A stretch of 64,000 nt of DNA from Dysidea avara (taxonomy: Eukaryota > Porifera > Demospongiae > Dictyoceratida > Dysideidae): assembly GCF_963678975.1 (NCBI RefSeq), contig NC_089281.1:9759277-9823276 (forward strand), given 5' to 3'. Each line of letters starts with the position of its first letter. Position 1 is the first letter of the stretch. The notes beneath the pieces are model-generated. The model was not told where the DNA came from. It saw nothing but the letters and a program-made list of their open reading frames with translations, and made no database searches. Both the position numbers and the translations under genes were made by a program. Shown piece after piece: positions 1 to 12,827 of this stretch.

Positions 1-288
1 ACTAACTAATGCTACGTGTACTGGTATGTGTTTCATGGTATATTCGCTCCAGTTTAGTCAAGTATCACCTTTCGCGCTTGTCAAACTTCTAGCTAATACA
101 CATCAGTACACCCACTATGAATAGGCCAAACCTTACATTCCATAGCGGTAGGTTTACTACTCACCAGTAAGCAAAACATGTTCTTATAAAATATACCCCG
201 GTACTGTGTACAGTATAAGGGGCGCGAAGCGCGGATAGATTAGGTGGCGCTTAGAAGTTTCCAATCCAGTATGGGGTGTCTATTATAC
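1..288. other. No gene seen
   Basis: No coding region or structured repeat was recognised. A short GC-rich patch (GGGGCGCGAAGCGCGG) stands out from the AT-rich background and precedes the inverted-repeat arm that starts near 289. Confidence 0.4.
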
Positions 289-680
289 GATGGCCCTGGA
301 GGTCGCGCTATGCGCTATGTGACTAGCACTATGTGCCATGCGCTATGTGTCCTTTAAGCGCCCCAAGATCGCCTGCTTCGTTTAGGACAGGAATAACCCT
401 TTAATCGACTGATGAGCGAAGTCATCAGTGCTACTGGGCATTCTTTTGGACTTGACGGTCTCTAGTAAGATGATAACGACGGAAAACATCAATCATTAAG
501 GTGTGTATCAATAGAACAATTCACTCTTGGTGGTTTAACACTAGTCATAGACATACAGACCTTAGGTACCTAAATTTATGGTAGCAAAGTTTGTCATTTA
601 ATCTTACGTGCATGAGTGACAAGGATGATGCTAAGTGAAGTTTTGTCCAGCTTCTGCACTAGCATTTGCATAGCAAAGAG
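289..680 (+). repeat. Left arm of a 15-kb-spaced inverted repeat
   Basis: This segment is the reverse complement of 15494..15903 with high identity over about 390 bp. Shared landmarks include GGCCCTGGAGGTCGCGC, the short direct repeats of GCGCTATGTG, GATGAGCGAAGTCATCAGTG and the CATGAGTGACAAGGATGATG block. Matching sequence continues inward: 790..850 pairs with about 15195..15240, and 1315..1338 pairs with about 15175..15190. The two arms could be the ends of one very large element or two inverted copies of one element. No transposase was seen between them. Confidence 0.8.
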
Positions 681-860
681 TCAAATTTGGTGTAATTTAA
701 TATTTTAAACCTTTGTTAATGTTCCACTATGAAGAATTTGGTGCTGGAAGAGGAATCCCATTATATCATAGAAACAGAGGGGGTCCTATAGTACTCTGAT
801 TAAAGATAATGGCCCAATAGTGGTCACTTTTGCTAATGCTGACCAGAGTGGGCAAAATCT

Positions 861-1295
861 ATATGCGACTGGGCCTACAAAAATAAGGCATGTGGGCACA
901 TGATTTTTGCCTAATTTTTCAAAGTGTCATCACTCATAACTTTTTGTAATTGCAATGCAATTTTCAGCTCTTAGTAAACATTTACCGTATAGCCTAAATA
1001 TTTCGAGGTTGAGCAGTGTTGCTAAAAATACAATTTTCGCAGATTTGCAAACACTCCCAAAATGTATTAGATTATATGGAGGTCTAAATATTTCAAGGCT
1101 AATATTTTTACTGATAACCCCCAAAACTGCAAAATCAAAATTTTCCACTTCGAAATATTTAGGCTATACGGTAATTGGCTTTATGATGCAATCTACAGAA
1201 TGTAAATAGTGTATCCAGTACTGAGATATAACCTGTTATGTGAAGAAGTGTAGTTTGGGCCTACATGCCCTATTTTCGCAGGCCCAGTCACATAT
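861..1295. mobile_element. MITE with TATGTGACTGG-type ends
   Basis: The left end reads ATATGCGACTGGGCCT and the right end, reversed, reads ATATGTGACTGGGCCT. Both continue into GCGAAAATAGG-like sequence, giving imperfect terminal inverted repeats of about 30 bp. It interrupts the inner part of the left inverted-repeat arm. The ends resemble those of the MITE at 13312..13955. It has no coding capacity. The superfamily is not assigned. Confidence 0.65.
985..1171. mobile_element. Mariner-type MITE nested in the 861..1295 MITE
   Basis: It is bounded by CCGTATAGCCTAAATATTTC and its inverse copy, with TA on both sides, as expected for Tc1/mariner-type insertion. A diverged relative in reverse orientation lies at about 59340..59525 and shares the segment CACTCCCAAAATGTATTA. 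The small reading frames inside it on both strands are by-products of the inverted repeat. Confidence 0.7.
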
Positions 1296-1675
1296 TGTTA
1301 TTGACGGGCTATACAATCCCATCACGGCCTAATCTATAGAGATATGCACAACTTTACAACCAAAAACATTCTAATAAAAATGTGATGTCACTACGGTGAA
1401 CGAATGTATTGTAGGTATGCATAGAAAGTATGAATCGTTAAAAGAGTTTCTCCAGAGTTGTAGACTCTTTTACATGTATAACAGAGTAACTGGAACAAGG
1501 AGCCCCATCTGTAGTTCATGTGGCAAGTTTTAGTCTGAGCCGCATTTGCTACCCGTACTTTTGTATGAGATTCACTATAGTCATTCGCCATCAAAAATTC
1601 TTGGGCACACTGCTAATCTCATTATGTTATTGATCATTTTTCGTTTTTCGTTCAAATAATAAATGTGCATGACCT

Positions 1676-2622
1676 CTATTCTGCAGACTGGACTCACGGA
1701 CTACACGGGAGCAACAGCTAATTCAACGTTTTCTTCATTTGTGCATTGTAATCAAGACTAAGTATTACCACAAACCAATCAATTCACATTTTCACACATA
1801 GTACTAGATGGGACCACACCCTCAAGTGTAGCGTCTGATATTGGAATACACACTCGTACAAGCCAGCATTTATTTATATATAACAACCAGCTAACCAATC
1901 CCACACATGGAACTAGTCTGGGGCACAACCTTAAGTCTAGCTGTCTTTCCCAATTTATTAGAAATGTACAACACAACCCTGTCTTGGTCACGTGTAAAAA
2001 ATGGGATAACGCCTCATCAGGTAAACTTGAGACAGACAGCCAGACTTGTGGTTGTACCTCTGACTAGTGCAACATGTGAATTGATCAGTTAGCTAGTTGT
2101 TATAAAAAAATTTCCACTGATAAGAATGATTTAAAAGAGAATACACACATACAAAAATAAATGATAAATAAAAAGATCAAAGAAAATCAGTCAAGTGTAT
2201 CAATCCTGTCCTCTGCACAAACAAGATCAATGGCAGCAGATTCTTTGAGTCCAAAGTGATGGTATATCCTCTCAAATATGTAACAGCTGAGCAGAGTAGT
2301 GAAAAACTCAGCTTCCACCTTAGCCATTAAAGTGTCTTACTGTAGCACTGTCCATTTTTTTCTGACAACTTTTATTAGAGTAGCAATAGAGTGGCAATAG
2401 CAATAGAGTAGCAATTGTTATAAATGATTGCCATCTATTACGAATGTGAATTCCAATAAATAAATTGGTGCAGACGTTGTACTTGAGGCTGTGGCCCCGT
2501 TTAGTATTACGTATGAATTGATTGGTTTGTGGTAGTATTACAATACAAAAATGGAGAAAACATTGAATTAGCTGTTACTTCCCTGAAGTCCATGAGTCTG
2601 CCAGTCCAGTCTGCAGAATAGA
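1676..2622. repeat. Foldback element with ~120-bp arms
   Basis: Positions 1681..1800 pair in inverse with about 2496..2614, sharing CTGCAGACTGGACT, AACAGCTAATTCAA and ACCACAAACCAATCAATTCA. A second, inner inverted pair lies at about 1893..1950 and 2025..2085 (ACTAGTCTGGGGCACAACC against its inverse). The CTGCAGAATAGAT module recurs once more near 15163..15180. Confidence 0.6.
2187..2327 (-). CDS. Short open frame, possible terminal exon
   Basis: This 46-codon frame begins MAKVEAEFFTTLLSCYIF and ends DRIDTLD. Its composition looks protein-like, with mixed hydrophobic and acidic residues and no low complexity. It lies inside the loop of the 1676..2622 foldback, so it may be a remnant of that element's own gene. 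No family was recognised, no upstream exon was identified, and it may be a chance frame. Confidence 0.2.
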   Translation of the reverse strand: MAKVEAEFFTTLLSCYIFERIYHHFGLKESAAIDLVCAEDRIDTLD

Positions 2623-2969
2623 TTTGGCCTCCCATCAAGTCTTGAGTCTGGCATGTACCAAACAGAGGGAAACTTTGGCAGAGGTAAAATTTAATGAATC
2701 AAGCAGAATGTCACTGTTGGTAAATCGAGTTATTAGGTCAATGCTGACATGTATATCTACACTCTCTGGAATAGTGAATATGGCATGTAGCACTTGTCAC
2801 TCATCACATTTTGAGGGTTCAAGATGAGGTTGAGGATACCACATGCACAGTATCTACCTAGCTTAGTAGTCAAGGCAGGCTTGGCTCTAGTTTGATTTTT
2901 AAAAAATATTTTTTAAATTTTTTCCCCCAGAGTATCCAGCACCCCTTGCCACCACCCTTAGCACTAGAT

Positions 2970-3290
2970 TATTATTATTATTAAATGATAGACTAAAAAA
3001 ATTATTGGATTAAGGGAAAGGCACCTGACCTTCTATCAGAGCAAGGTCAAGAGCCCTATGGCTGGGCAAGCAATTGCTGAACTCAGCAGCAAAAAACTAA
3101 GGCGACAGCATAGCCAGGCCATAACACTACTGTAAGGAACACCCCGTTTCAAAGGACTTTTGTAAACAACATTAGTACACCCACTCATTCCACCAAATGT
3201 GGAAAACACTAACAGTACAAAAGAGCCCATCTCAACTTCTCTGATCCTTTGCTCATGTTTTTAGTTTGATGCCAGTCCCAGTAGCCCTTG
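2970..3290 (-). pseudogene. Retroelement protein C-terminal fragment
   Basis: Read on the minus strand, the frame contains KHEQRIREVEMGSF, then LLVFSTFGGMSG, then GVPYSSVMAWLCCRLSF and LLSSAI. From memory, this order (FS-T-GGM followed by W-L-R-x-R-L-S-F-x-L-L-R-S-A) is a recurrent C-terminal block in metazoan retroelement proteins downstream of reverse transcriptase. Only the tail survives; no polymerase domain is visible upstream (3300 to 3900). It is a truncated, inactive relic. The family recall is moderately secure; the exact clade is not assigned. Confidence 0.5.
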
Positions 3291-4592
3291 GTTGAGCAAA
3301 AAATTGTTTAGTTCACGGCTTGGTTCACTGTTTTCTTCACTAGCAAAATAATTATGTGGATGGGAAAAATTTGGCAAATTCATGGGCATTGGTCATTGGC
3401 CAAATTTTAACTGTGCCCCCACCCCCTGTGTGTCAGTCATGTGTGAACATTGTCCAGTACATTACTGATTACATATTTTTCCGGTGTGTGTGTTAGCTTA
3501 GTGTGTGTAATATTAACAGTTGCTGTATGCTATGGCAGGCGAGTTGCAGTTATCAGTTCTGTTTGATTTTGTCACATGGTACATGCAGACAATCCTGTCA
3601 AGGTTAGCAATCATTTAATGCTGGCCATGTGATCTTGTCAATGGTTCACAGGTAGCAAATACAATTGGCACAGTTTCCAGCCAGACAGACATTGATTTCT
3701 TCTGCAAATGCTTGTTCTTATAGCTAATTTTACTTTACTTTAGAGTAGTTTTGTAGTTGAATAAGTATAACGGCTGTTAAAGTTGATATAGTAGTGCACC
3801 TTTTAAAAATTTCAAGGCAGAAAAGCGTGTTTCAAATACATTGTGTCAAATATATTATTTGCTGAGCAGTCAGCTCTAATAGTGTGTTCAGCTTCTGTGC
3901 AAACACTCAATTACAAACACAAATTTAAAGAAAGAAAGTTAGTACCTATGATGATAGATGAGCATTTTCTGGCTGCAGTTATATTAATTTTGGCACTTTG
4001 CAGTAAAAATGCATCAACTCATGACGGGTTGATGTGGTATCCTTCTACATTGAATGTGTTCACCTAGGTGATACAGAGAGAAAATATAGTTATTGCTACA
4101 TACTTTGGGCAAGCAGTAATTTTGAAAAGCTGTATACCAGATTGTTCAAGTTACACCTCTGTGTATTGTTAGTGAAGCCTTGCTAACTCTCGATAAATGA
4201 CTAGAAAAAAATTTAAGTTTCCACCATGTATGTATCTATTATAACACAACAATGCCAAAGCCGATTTAGACATGTACCAATCACAGCCAGATCACGTGCT
4301 CTCATCATTGTCACCACAGAAGCAGTTACCATGACAAGATGGAATCTTTCATGTAATAGTGATACTTGTACCTTGCTCAGATCTGGTGTGACATGTGATC
4401 ATGAGGCTATGTATGTAGATGAATTAATGCTGCCAAGAGTATATACTCTCCCATTGTTATATTTTTGATAATACTCATGTCAGAAATGTATAATAATTTT
4501 TATATAGTTATGTTCATATACCGGTACACAAGCTGTAGTACAACTCCCATTTGTAATCCCCAAGGAACATTTAGATTGAGGTATATAATACC
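3291..4592. other. No gene recognised
   Basis: AT-rich sequence with scattered short frames (for example 3843..4067 and 4226..4468). None shows a recognisable motif or splice-linked partner. Confidence 0.4.
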
Positions 4593-5112
4593 CGGAGTTG
4601 GGATAGTTACTTCGGAAAAGTAACTAGTTACGCGTTACTCTTTTATCCCATGTAGCTTAGTTACAGTTACTGTTCTAAAGGTAACTAAATACTCTAGTTA
4701 CTAGTTTCTTTCACAGTATATATTATGACTTGTTTTTAGCTTTTGTAACATGAATTTTGCTCAGATATGCATCATGTAGGGATGCAATACATATGTGCAC
4801 TTAAAATAACCATTCTGTGGCTGTTTCAGGTCAGTTTTAATTATTGCTATGTCTCTTACTCAAGCTGAGTCATAGAGAACGTTACACAGAATCTGTCTAC
4901 TTATTGTGGCTGTAGCATATATGGCACAAAAATTGAAGTGCTCTTGCTTTAAAAGCATAATTAGTTATACTTACAATTGTAACTTAGTTACTTTTCAGAC
5001 AATTACTCCAAGTTACTAGTTACAAAGCAAGTAACTATTATATTACTAGTTACTTTAAAAGTAGTCAGTTACGTAACTTAGTTACAAAAGTAACTAGTAA
5101 CTCCCAACTCTG
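4593..5112. mobile_element. hAT-type MITE, 520 bp, 8-bp TSD
   Basis: The ends are CGGAGTTGGGATAGTTAC and, reversed, CAGAGTTGGGAGTTAC. They are flanked by the identical 8-bp direct repeat ATAATACC (4585..4592 and 5113..5120). The interior is rich in repeated AGTTAC/GTAACT motifs near both ends, a typical hAT subterminal pattern. It is non-coding. Confidence 0.85.
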
Positions 5113-5419
5113 ATAATACCTACATATATACGTAAGGACAGTAATTTCATAACTTAGTATAATAGTGCCTGTTTATTGTTTATATACAGGAGGCTGGCTG
5201 TGCAGTTGTGGATCCATACATGTTAATAATACAAGACCACAGACTTACAACCTGTGGCTATTGTAAACACCACCTGGCAGGCTATAGCCAAGTATGTTGA
5301 CACAGAACACTTAGTCTGTGACTATGTGAATATGCAGTTTGTATATATACTACTTCACTCAGCTGTGAGTATAATATGTCACTTAACCATTATATCTTAA
5401 CTATGTCACTGTGACTATT

Positions 5420-5531
5420 TAGTCTCATTTGGCTAGACTGCTTTTGTGTTGGGGTAGGAAAAAATCCCAACACCAGTGCCAAAAGAAAAGTGTGGTCTGG
5501 CCACGTGAGAAAAAAATGGTCTGGCCTTGAA
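5420..5531. mobile_element. Degenerate TAGTCTCG-family hairpin
   Basis: The left side reads TAGTCTCATTTGGCTAGAC and the right side GGTCTGGCCACGTGAGA, a decayed copy of the family end TAGTCTCGCGTGGCCAGACC. The middle contains GTTGGGGTAGG and an inverse GGGATT-type stretch. No target-site duplication is recognisable. Confidence 0.45.
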
Positions 5532-8500
5532 TAGTATAACTGCAAAGGTAAGGTGAATACAGAAGGCCTATAGTGGTGGCTACCAACCATGAAAAATAAC
5601 ATTGTACAAAACTGATAAATAACAAATAAAAGACTGTGATTAGCTACACAAAAGTGACGTAGTAAAACTATCAAAGAAATCAGAGCACAAAACTACTGCT
5701 TCAGTTTTATTGGAATTTATAAACTCAAATGTATTTTTACAAAGTTAATAACAGCAAATTAGAGATTAGGTATGTCAATATTCATATTTATTATAATGTC
5801 GATATTCATATTTATTATAATTCATGACTGGAATTAAGTATATTCCTTTGTTTTAAATACAGAAATAAAAACTGCTAATGAGAAATCCCATACAATATAC
5901 CATTAATTTTATTTTTAGGAACATTGCGTATTCATACATTGGAATCCAGTTCTGGTTATCTCACCACAATTATTTAGTTACGTGTGGAAACCTAGAAAAA
6001 CAATTTTTTGCATAGTGGTAGCCACATGCAGCTAGCCTACAAAGTCAATTAGCAAATCTGTGATATTGTACTCTCATTCAACACAATATAATATGGATCT
6101 TGCGCTTTTGAGTCCAGCCTGTATATTACATGAATAGTACTGAACAGACAAGATTATGAATAGCTGATTGAAAGTACAATGGGATACTCCTACATGCATT
6201 AATACATACGCTAACCTTCCCTGAAAATTAATTTGCAAAAACATGTACGTAGCTAAAGCTCTAACATAACACACATAGCTTTACACAGACGTAATAGAAT
6301 GCAATCATTACCATAAAAATTAATAATGATACAAACCAATTAAAGTATCAGTTCTCCTTGATTAAACATCAGAAATGTCTGTTTATATAATAGACTGCAT
6401 GCAAGAATGGAAATATTTGTTAACAAAGCCACCGATCATTTGTCACCATTAAGTCCAGTTTGTGCGTACTGAATGTATTAAACAGTAAGTTGACCATATC
6501 TCCATGGAAGACTGTATTGTATATCAGGCTAAAATTTTAACATAAGATAGATGAACACCCATTGCCTCCAATGCTCCACAGGTGGTCTGTGGCATATTAA
6601 TGAAATTTTCCTGTAGGGCCACTCATACATAAATTAACATGGTCTTTATAAAGAGGTGATCATTATTAATAGGTATAATGACTAGGTGAAATTTAATGTA
6701 TAGTTTGATTCCACCACCATTTCATTCCACTTAATCCAGACAACTAAATTGGGTTATATTAAATCAAGCTTTTCTACATAACATGTATCATTATCTAAAG
6801 ACTTAGTTTTAGTCATTTAGATCACATAATCACCCAATTTGTAAGTTAATTGCTCCTAGCAAAATTAAAGATGCTGTGGGAACTTCACAGAAAGAATGTT
6901 TAATGGTTTGTTCCTTTATCCAAATGTGCAAAAGACGCAAAAAGTTTAATTTCATTTTTCTACAACTTTTGCCTTGTGTGGAAAAGGATGTAGTAGAGCT
7001 CCTAAGCACATTTTTGTGCACTTTTGATGAAAGCATGAAACTTGGTACATAGTTTATATACACCATAAAGGTCATTTTCAGAAAGGGAGCCACCTCATAT
7101 TTTGACCTTTGGTGACCTTTGTATTCAATTTTATACTTAAAATTGGCAGTTTTTCCTCTATTTCACTTATAATTGGCTCAAGATCTACAAACTTGGTACC
7201 AAATTAATGCTTTTACTCTAAAGAGCAAGTTGATACTTACAGAAAGTGCATAGTGTACTTTGTTCCAAAGTTATAGACATTTTTATAAGTAACAAATGCC
7301 ATTATTTTTCTTGCCCACGTGTATACTTTAAATATGTAAAAAGAAAGGTTTCTTATTCAGTGATCATATAATTTGGCAGCTAATCACCTCAATTGGGCAT
7401 GAGTATCAGGAGCAGACCCATGAACTATCAAAGGATGCATATAGGGTACAATATAGCTATAGGGGGTGAAGGGATAAGACTTTCACAGTATATAACAGTA
7501 GAGGCATACTGAAACCAAATAATTCTATCAACTAAATGGGTATGGGCTAAAGTTGTAACAAGGAACCTACAGAAGTATAAAGAATTATAAGATTATTTGC
7601 ATGGAATCTCTGTTGCTGTTAGACTCATGCACTTCCAGTTATGTTGATGGTTTGGAATATGTACGTATCTATAAAATTACCTTAGGAAGAGCTTTATGTA
7701 GAATTGGTGTACAAGTATAAAAGTGCATTTGAAGACATTTGAAATGTTCCTTGCTGGTTGGTCTAATAGTTACTTAGATGCACGTTCGATTTATGACATT
7801 GGGTCCAGTCATGCATGCAGTGTCACTGTTCTATAATTTCAATTTGTATTCCAATGTGTAAAGACAAGCCACATTGCATTGGGTGATATGTAATTATAGC
7901 TACTCCAGGCCAAACTGAAACTAACCATGTTAGAAAGGCTCTATTGCTGTATAGGTTAAAAATATTGATGGACAAAATTTTCATGAGTGAATGAGACAAA
8001 TTTGTGAAAACGTAATTGTGATCATGAATGAATATCGGTGAGGTTATATTTTGCTAGGCTGCACAATCTAGAATTTCATGAACAAAAATGTGAAAATCAA
8101 TTTTCACATGATTTTGTTCATCCCCTGATTCTGCCTATATAGCTATAGTCTGGTATAATAAGTGGCTTTTTGGCTGAACCTTGCAATATGGTCTATAGTT
8201 TATTTTATGCCACAAAATATTTCTCCATACTATGGACTACTCAAATTTAAATCACCTGCTGGACCTCCATCAGCATTGGGAAAATTGGGATATTAACTCA
8301 GGAAATTCTAGTATTTTGGTCATTCCATGCTATCAAAGAAATTAAAATGTTAACCCACTCTTTTCAAATTTCTTCTCAAAGTCATACACCAAGGTTCATT
8401 TGATTCCTTACCATGTTATGCCTGTTTGCTTTACTGCATTTGTAATTGCACAATACTTCTAATATTCAACTATACAATGAAACCTGTCCAACTGGATCAC

Positions 8501-10600
8501 TGTATAATAAGGTCACCTGATTTAAACTGACCATTGTAACAAGTCTCTTAATTGTGTCATTTGTGTACACAGTGACTTTAACATGTTTAATGCAACATAA
8601 TATGGCAGAGGTGACCGGAATGAACAAGTTCACTATTACTTTTATGCTGTGAGCGATTAAGTAAATTTATACTAGTTAAAATAATGTAATCTCATTAACT
8701 AAATGGCTATACACCTGTAAGTAAATTGTCTAAGTTCTGTTTTCAACATCAACTTGACTTACTGCCTTGAATAGAGCACATGTAAAGTAGTAAATGATGG
8801 GATCCATTCCAAAATAGCCAAGTTGCAGACAGAATAGCCAAACTGTGAAGTAAATCACCAAGAAATTGCTCCAATAATTAAAATTTCAGCTAGATCAATA
8901 CTTTTTACTTTTAGTTTATAGCTAACTACAGTTATAGTACCACTACACCTTTTGCACAGCTTGACTGTTATGGATTTGTTGTAACCGAGCACTGTCCCTG
9001 TCTACCACTGCATTTCATAGAACACCGGCTGTATATGTAGGTACATGTGTGCATTCACTATTATGAATTATTTGTAAAACCAAATTTGTACCACATATGT
9101 GTGCCACACACATACATATGGCAGGCTGTTGCTGACCCCAATATAGTTGATAAGTGCCAATAGAGGAAATCATTAGTGGAGCAATTAGGTGGGAGCAGGA
9201 AAGGCTTTTAAGTCTAATTTTGTTTGTGCGATATAATGCTATACGGACTTCAGGTATATATACTCATGGGACACAATTGAAAGACAGAATTTTGACCTAA
9301 ATGATTGTTAACAAAGATGCGGTTGTTACAGATTTTTTTTTGTCATACTTCGATTCTACCCTTTTTGTATCAATGAACACCTTTTCTTCCAACAGAACTG
9401 CCTCCCTTACCCTTTCATCAGGGGACAACAGCATCTTTGATTAGTGGTTGACTAGAGAAGGTGGGTGTGTCACATATCTTTATTGTCAGTACATACCCTC
9501 AAGGTATTAGTAATACATAATAATGTTTCTCCTTATGTCGGCAACCTGCAAGAGATGGGTAGCTCATGTGAGTTAGATGGAGGTCTGGTTTAGAGTTTTT
9601 TTGCACTGCAAGAAAAACACAAGATTTCAAGCATCAAACTTTTTGTCTCACGTGTTTTCTTCCACTTTAAATTGTGTGACACTCAAGAACCATTAGAATA
9701 TATGTATATTATATATGCCTGATATGTAAATTATTGTGGACACATAATGATCATTAATTTTTCTTGTCCCAACAGTAATGATCAAGGGAGTTCCCCAGCA
9801 CCTGTAGTGATTTTTGATTGGATTGACACTAGTTATGTACAATAATTAAAAAATTGTTTAACAATACTATTTTATTATCTGTTAGTATTCTTCCATCTTT
9901 GTGGAAACAACCATTACCTGTGCCAAGTATATACGTCAAATCATAATAATGTTAATATCTGAAACAGTCGATTAGAACTCACATTCCATGGAAGAACACA
10001 CATGTTGTCTACCATGGCAACATAAAACTGATGAGTATCCTGTTCTTGATAGTGCCGGAGGGGTTGGATTACATGATCGCAGAACAAATAAGCAGCCGGA
10101 CAGGTTGCCTAGCAGTGCATCTACAATGATACTAGTCAGGCAACAACCTGTAAAGTGCTGTCCTGCAACAGACAAACTTTTTATTGTAACTACAAAAACA
10201 CACGATGCTGATTTGCTCCACCTGGTTGCCATGGAAGTATAATTTTCTTAACCAGTGGAGAAGTGACTATGGCAACTGTAGCAACAGCAACAAAAAAGCT
10301 ACTACAGGTAGGTAGGATGGTAGGTAGGATCATAGTGGTATTGATAATCCTTCATGAGGACAACAGGGATTTCTGCTTGTGACCAATATGTTCTAAGTAT
10401 CACATGAGGTTATGTGATTAAGATCACAGCTGGGACACACCTGTAGTGAATAAGATTCTGCAAGGGATTTGTGACATAGCAACAGCAGTAGCCAGTCAGA
10501 TCGATGTCCATGTCCCTGAAGTGTCTGTAAACTTCAAACAATACCTGTGGAAATATCACACGATTTCACAATGATCCCATATCATGACAAGATAATGTAC
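5532..10600. other. Long AT-rich stretch without recognised genes
   Basis: No conserved coding motif was found on either strand across about 5 kb. A small overlapping pair of frames at 9972..10242 is open on both strands but matches nothing recognised. Near 8470..8530 there is a sequence resembling the CAGTGGAACC-type MITEs (AAACCTGTCCAACTGGATCA), and 8085..8130 holds a short inverted pair around CATGAACAAAAATGTGAAAA. The rest shows nothing I can name. Confidence 0.35.
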
Positions 10601-11130
10601 ATAAGTAACTGATCACTATAACAAGGTGGTCTTATTAATGAGGTCATAAAGTATGCATTAGTTGTGTTTGGGACCTACTTGACATGGTCACTATAATGAG
10701 GTGGTCTTATTAATGAGGTTGTGAAGTACATCTTAGCTATGTTCAGGACCTGCTTGACATCACTACAATCTTATTAATGAGATCACAAAGTATACCTTGG
10801 TTATGTTTGTGACCCACTTGAAATGGTCACTGTTTTATTAATCAGGTTGTGACATGCACCTTAGCTGTGTTTGGGACGTACAGTGGAACCCCTGTTAAAG
10901 AGCTCTCCCTGTAAAGGACACTGTACACCCAACCTCCTTATAAAGGACAGTTTCTGCAGTCCCTCTAGACCTTTACCAACTCTGAAAGACGACAACCTCT
11001 TTATAACAGTAAAAAATTTCCAAAATTCGGTGGTCCCAAAGTATCCGTTAAATAGATGTTTCACTGTACTTGACATGGTCACTATAATAATATAATGAGG
11101 CGATCTGATTAATGAGATACACATTCATTA
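10600..11130 (+). repeat. Tandem array of ~65-75-bp repeats
   Basis: About five diverged copies of a unit containing GGTCACTATAATGAGGTGG, TTATTAATGAGGT and GGGACCTACTTGACATGG follow one another. The last copy is split by the MITE at 10881..11066, with its CTTGACATGGTCACTATAAT part resuming immediately after the insertion. Confidence 0.65.
10881..11066. mobile_element. MITE with CAGTG ends and TA duplication
   Basis: The left end is CAGTGGAACCCCTGTTAAAG and the right end, reversed, is CAGTGAAACATCTATTTAAC, flanked by TA on both sides (10879..10880, 11067..11068). It is probably a non-autonomous Tc1/mariner-type element. It interrupts the tandem array. Confidence 0.7.
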
Positions 11131-11509
11131 CTGTAGAGCCTAGGGGAAAAGATTTCACTGATTTTGAATATTTGGGGAGAGAACCCTAACCCTAATTTAA
11201 TAATGCAACTTTTATACATAAAATATCAAGTTCTTCAGTCATCTCCAGTGATACCTGTGCACTATAAAATCAAGGCTTGGTAGTCAATAAGAAGTTGTCT
11301 ATTAATAATAATTGAGAAACCAAAAGTCCCATCTCATTATACCCCAGCTATTGATTATTCAATGTGTACACTACACACAGGCAAAAGGCAAAGCAAAGCG
11401 CCCGGCAGCTGTAGTTCACTTCTGTTGAAAAAGTTAAAAAAAAAGCAATATAATTTTATGAAGCGAATCTCACGAAATATAATTGTCCAAGTGCAGGCCT
11501 AAGTTAAGA

Positions 11510-11845
11510 TCTGAAGCTTGCAGCAAAACACAGACATTGCTACCCACTTTACTGGCACTGGGACACCTGTGTGTTACACAGGTGCTTTGAGTCAAATCCT
11601 CCTGGGGTAGGACTAGTAACCTGCAGGAGGCTGTACCATGTCTTACAGATGAAGGTGTGGACACCTGAAATCCCAACAGTTGGAATTTGCTTCCCCAGGT
11701 ACCTATTGATGCTAGGCCACTTCCCCAGTTGACACCAGGCCACCAGGTCCCCATTTAACAGCTGAGTGGACTGGAGCAATGTGAATACAGTTTCATGCTC
11801 AAGGAAACAATAACAACACCAATGTAACTGGGAATCAAACATACA
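11510..11845 (-). mobile_element. tRNA-derived SINE, copy 1
   Basis: Read on the minus strand it carries the conserved central block CTTGAGCATGAAACTGTATT and CACATTGCTCCAGTCCACTC, then AAATGGGGACCTGGTGGCCT. The tRNA-like head is mostly lost; only GTTTGATTCCCAGTTAC remains next to (GT)n. The central block resembles the deeply conserved SINE domain of metazoans (Nin-type, from memory). Confidence 0.7.
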
Positions 11846-11857
11846 CACACACACACA

Positions 11858-12306
11858 AAGCACAGCAAAGGTAAAGGCTACAGTAGCTGTGTAAACCACA
11901 GCTATTGCTGCCCAGTGAAGCAGCACTGGGATGCCTGTGCATCACTCAGGCACTTGAGTCTAGTGCAGACAAATCCTCCTAGGGCAGGACTAGTATCCCG
12001 CAGCAGGTCTCAAGGAGAGAGGTTGCAGAGCCCCAACTTCCACAACAACTCCAACACCACTAAGGACAGTTGGGAATTTGCTTCTCCAGGTACCCATTGA
12101 TGTTATAGCTGAGTGGGCTGCTTCCCCAATAGATATCAGGCCACCAGGTCCCCATTTAACAACTGGGTAAACTGCAGCAATGTGAGTAAAGTTTCTTGCT
12201 CAAGGAAACAACAACAACAATACCAAAGTGGCGTAACTGGGAATCAAACCTGGGATTTTTCGGTCACCAGGCCATTGTACTAACCACTTGGCTATGCTGC
12301 CTCCAC
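11858..12306 (-). mobile_element. tRNA-derived SINE, copy 2
   Basis: The minus-strand head reads GGCAGCATAGCCAAGTGGTT (A-box region) followed by GTTTGATTCCCAG (B-box region). Next come the central block CTTGAGCAAGAAACTTTACT and the (GT)n tail. Its head abuts a (GT)n tract belonging to the next SINE's tail, so the copies sit head to tail. Confidence 0.8.
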
Positions 12307-12319
12307 ACACACACACACA

Positions 12320-12350
<31 letters not shown>
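12302..12350. repeat. (CA)n/(GCAC)n microsatellite
   Basis: A run of CA interrupted by GCAC units. It forms the 3' tail of SINE copy 3 on the minus strand and the junction with the head of copy 2. Confidence 0.9.
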
Positions 12351-12351
<1 letters not shown>

Positions 12352-12790
12352 AAAGCCAAAGTAAAGCCAAAGCCTTCAGCTGCCACTAAGCGGTCACACT
12401 GCCCAGTGGCCAGCACTAGGGCACCTGTGCGCTACTCAGGTGCTATCGGTCAGCGCAGGCATGCCCTCCTGGGGCAGTACTAGTAACCCGCAGGAGGCTG
12501 TACCATGTCTCACAGTTGAAGGTGTGGGCACCCAAAGTCCCACCTGGACCTTCAACTGCTATATGAGACATGGACAGTTGAACATTTGCTTCCCCAGTTC
12601 ACACCAAGTACCCATTGATGTTACAGCTGGGTGGGCTGTTTCCCCAGTTGGCACCAAGCCACCAGATCCCCAGTTTAACAGCTGGGTATACTGGAGCAAT
12701 GTGAGTAAAATTTCTTGCTCAAGGAAACAACAACACCAAAGTGGCCCAGCTGGGAATCAAACCTGGAACTTTTCAATTACCAGGGTGTCC
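12352..12790 (-). mobile_element. tRNA-derived SINE, copy 3
   Basis: Same order as its neighbours: CTTGAGCAAGAAATTTTACT, CATTGCTCCAGTATACCCAG, then the 3' part with GCACTAG-type sequence and a (GT)n tail. The head is truncated after GTTTGATTCCCAGCTG and joins a CCCACACCCACG tract. Confidence 0.75.
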
Positions 12791-12827
12791 ACACACCCAC
12801 ACCCACGCACGCACGCACACACACACA

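Noticed and set aside
9972..10242. Overlapping frames on both strands as a gene
   Set aside because: No motif, splice partner or regulatory context; both strands are open by chance.
11183..11194. Telomere-like CCCTAACCCTAA
   Set aside because: Only two units, with ordinary sequence on both sides.
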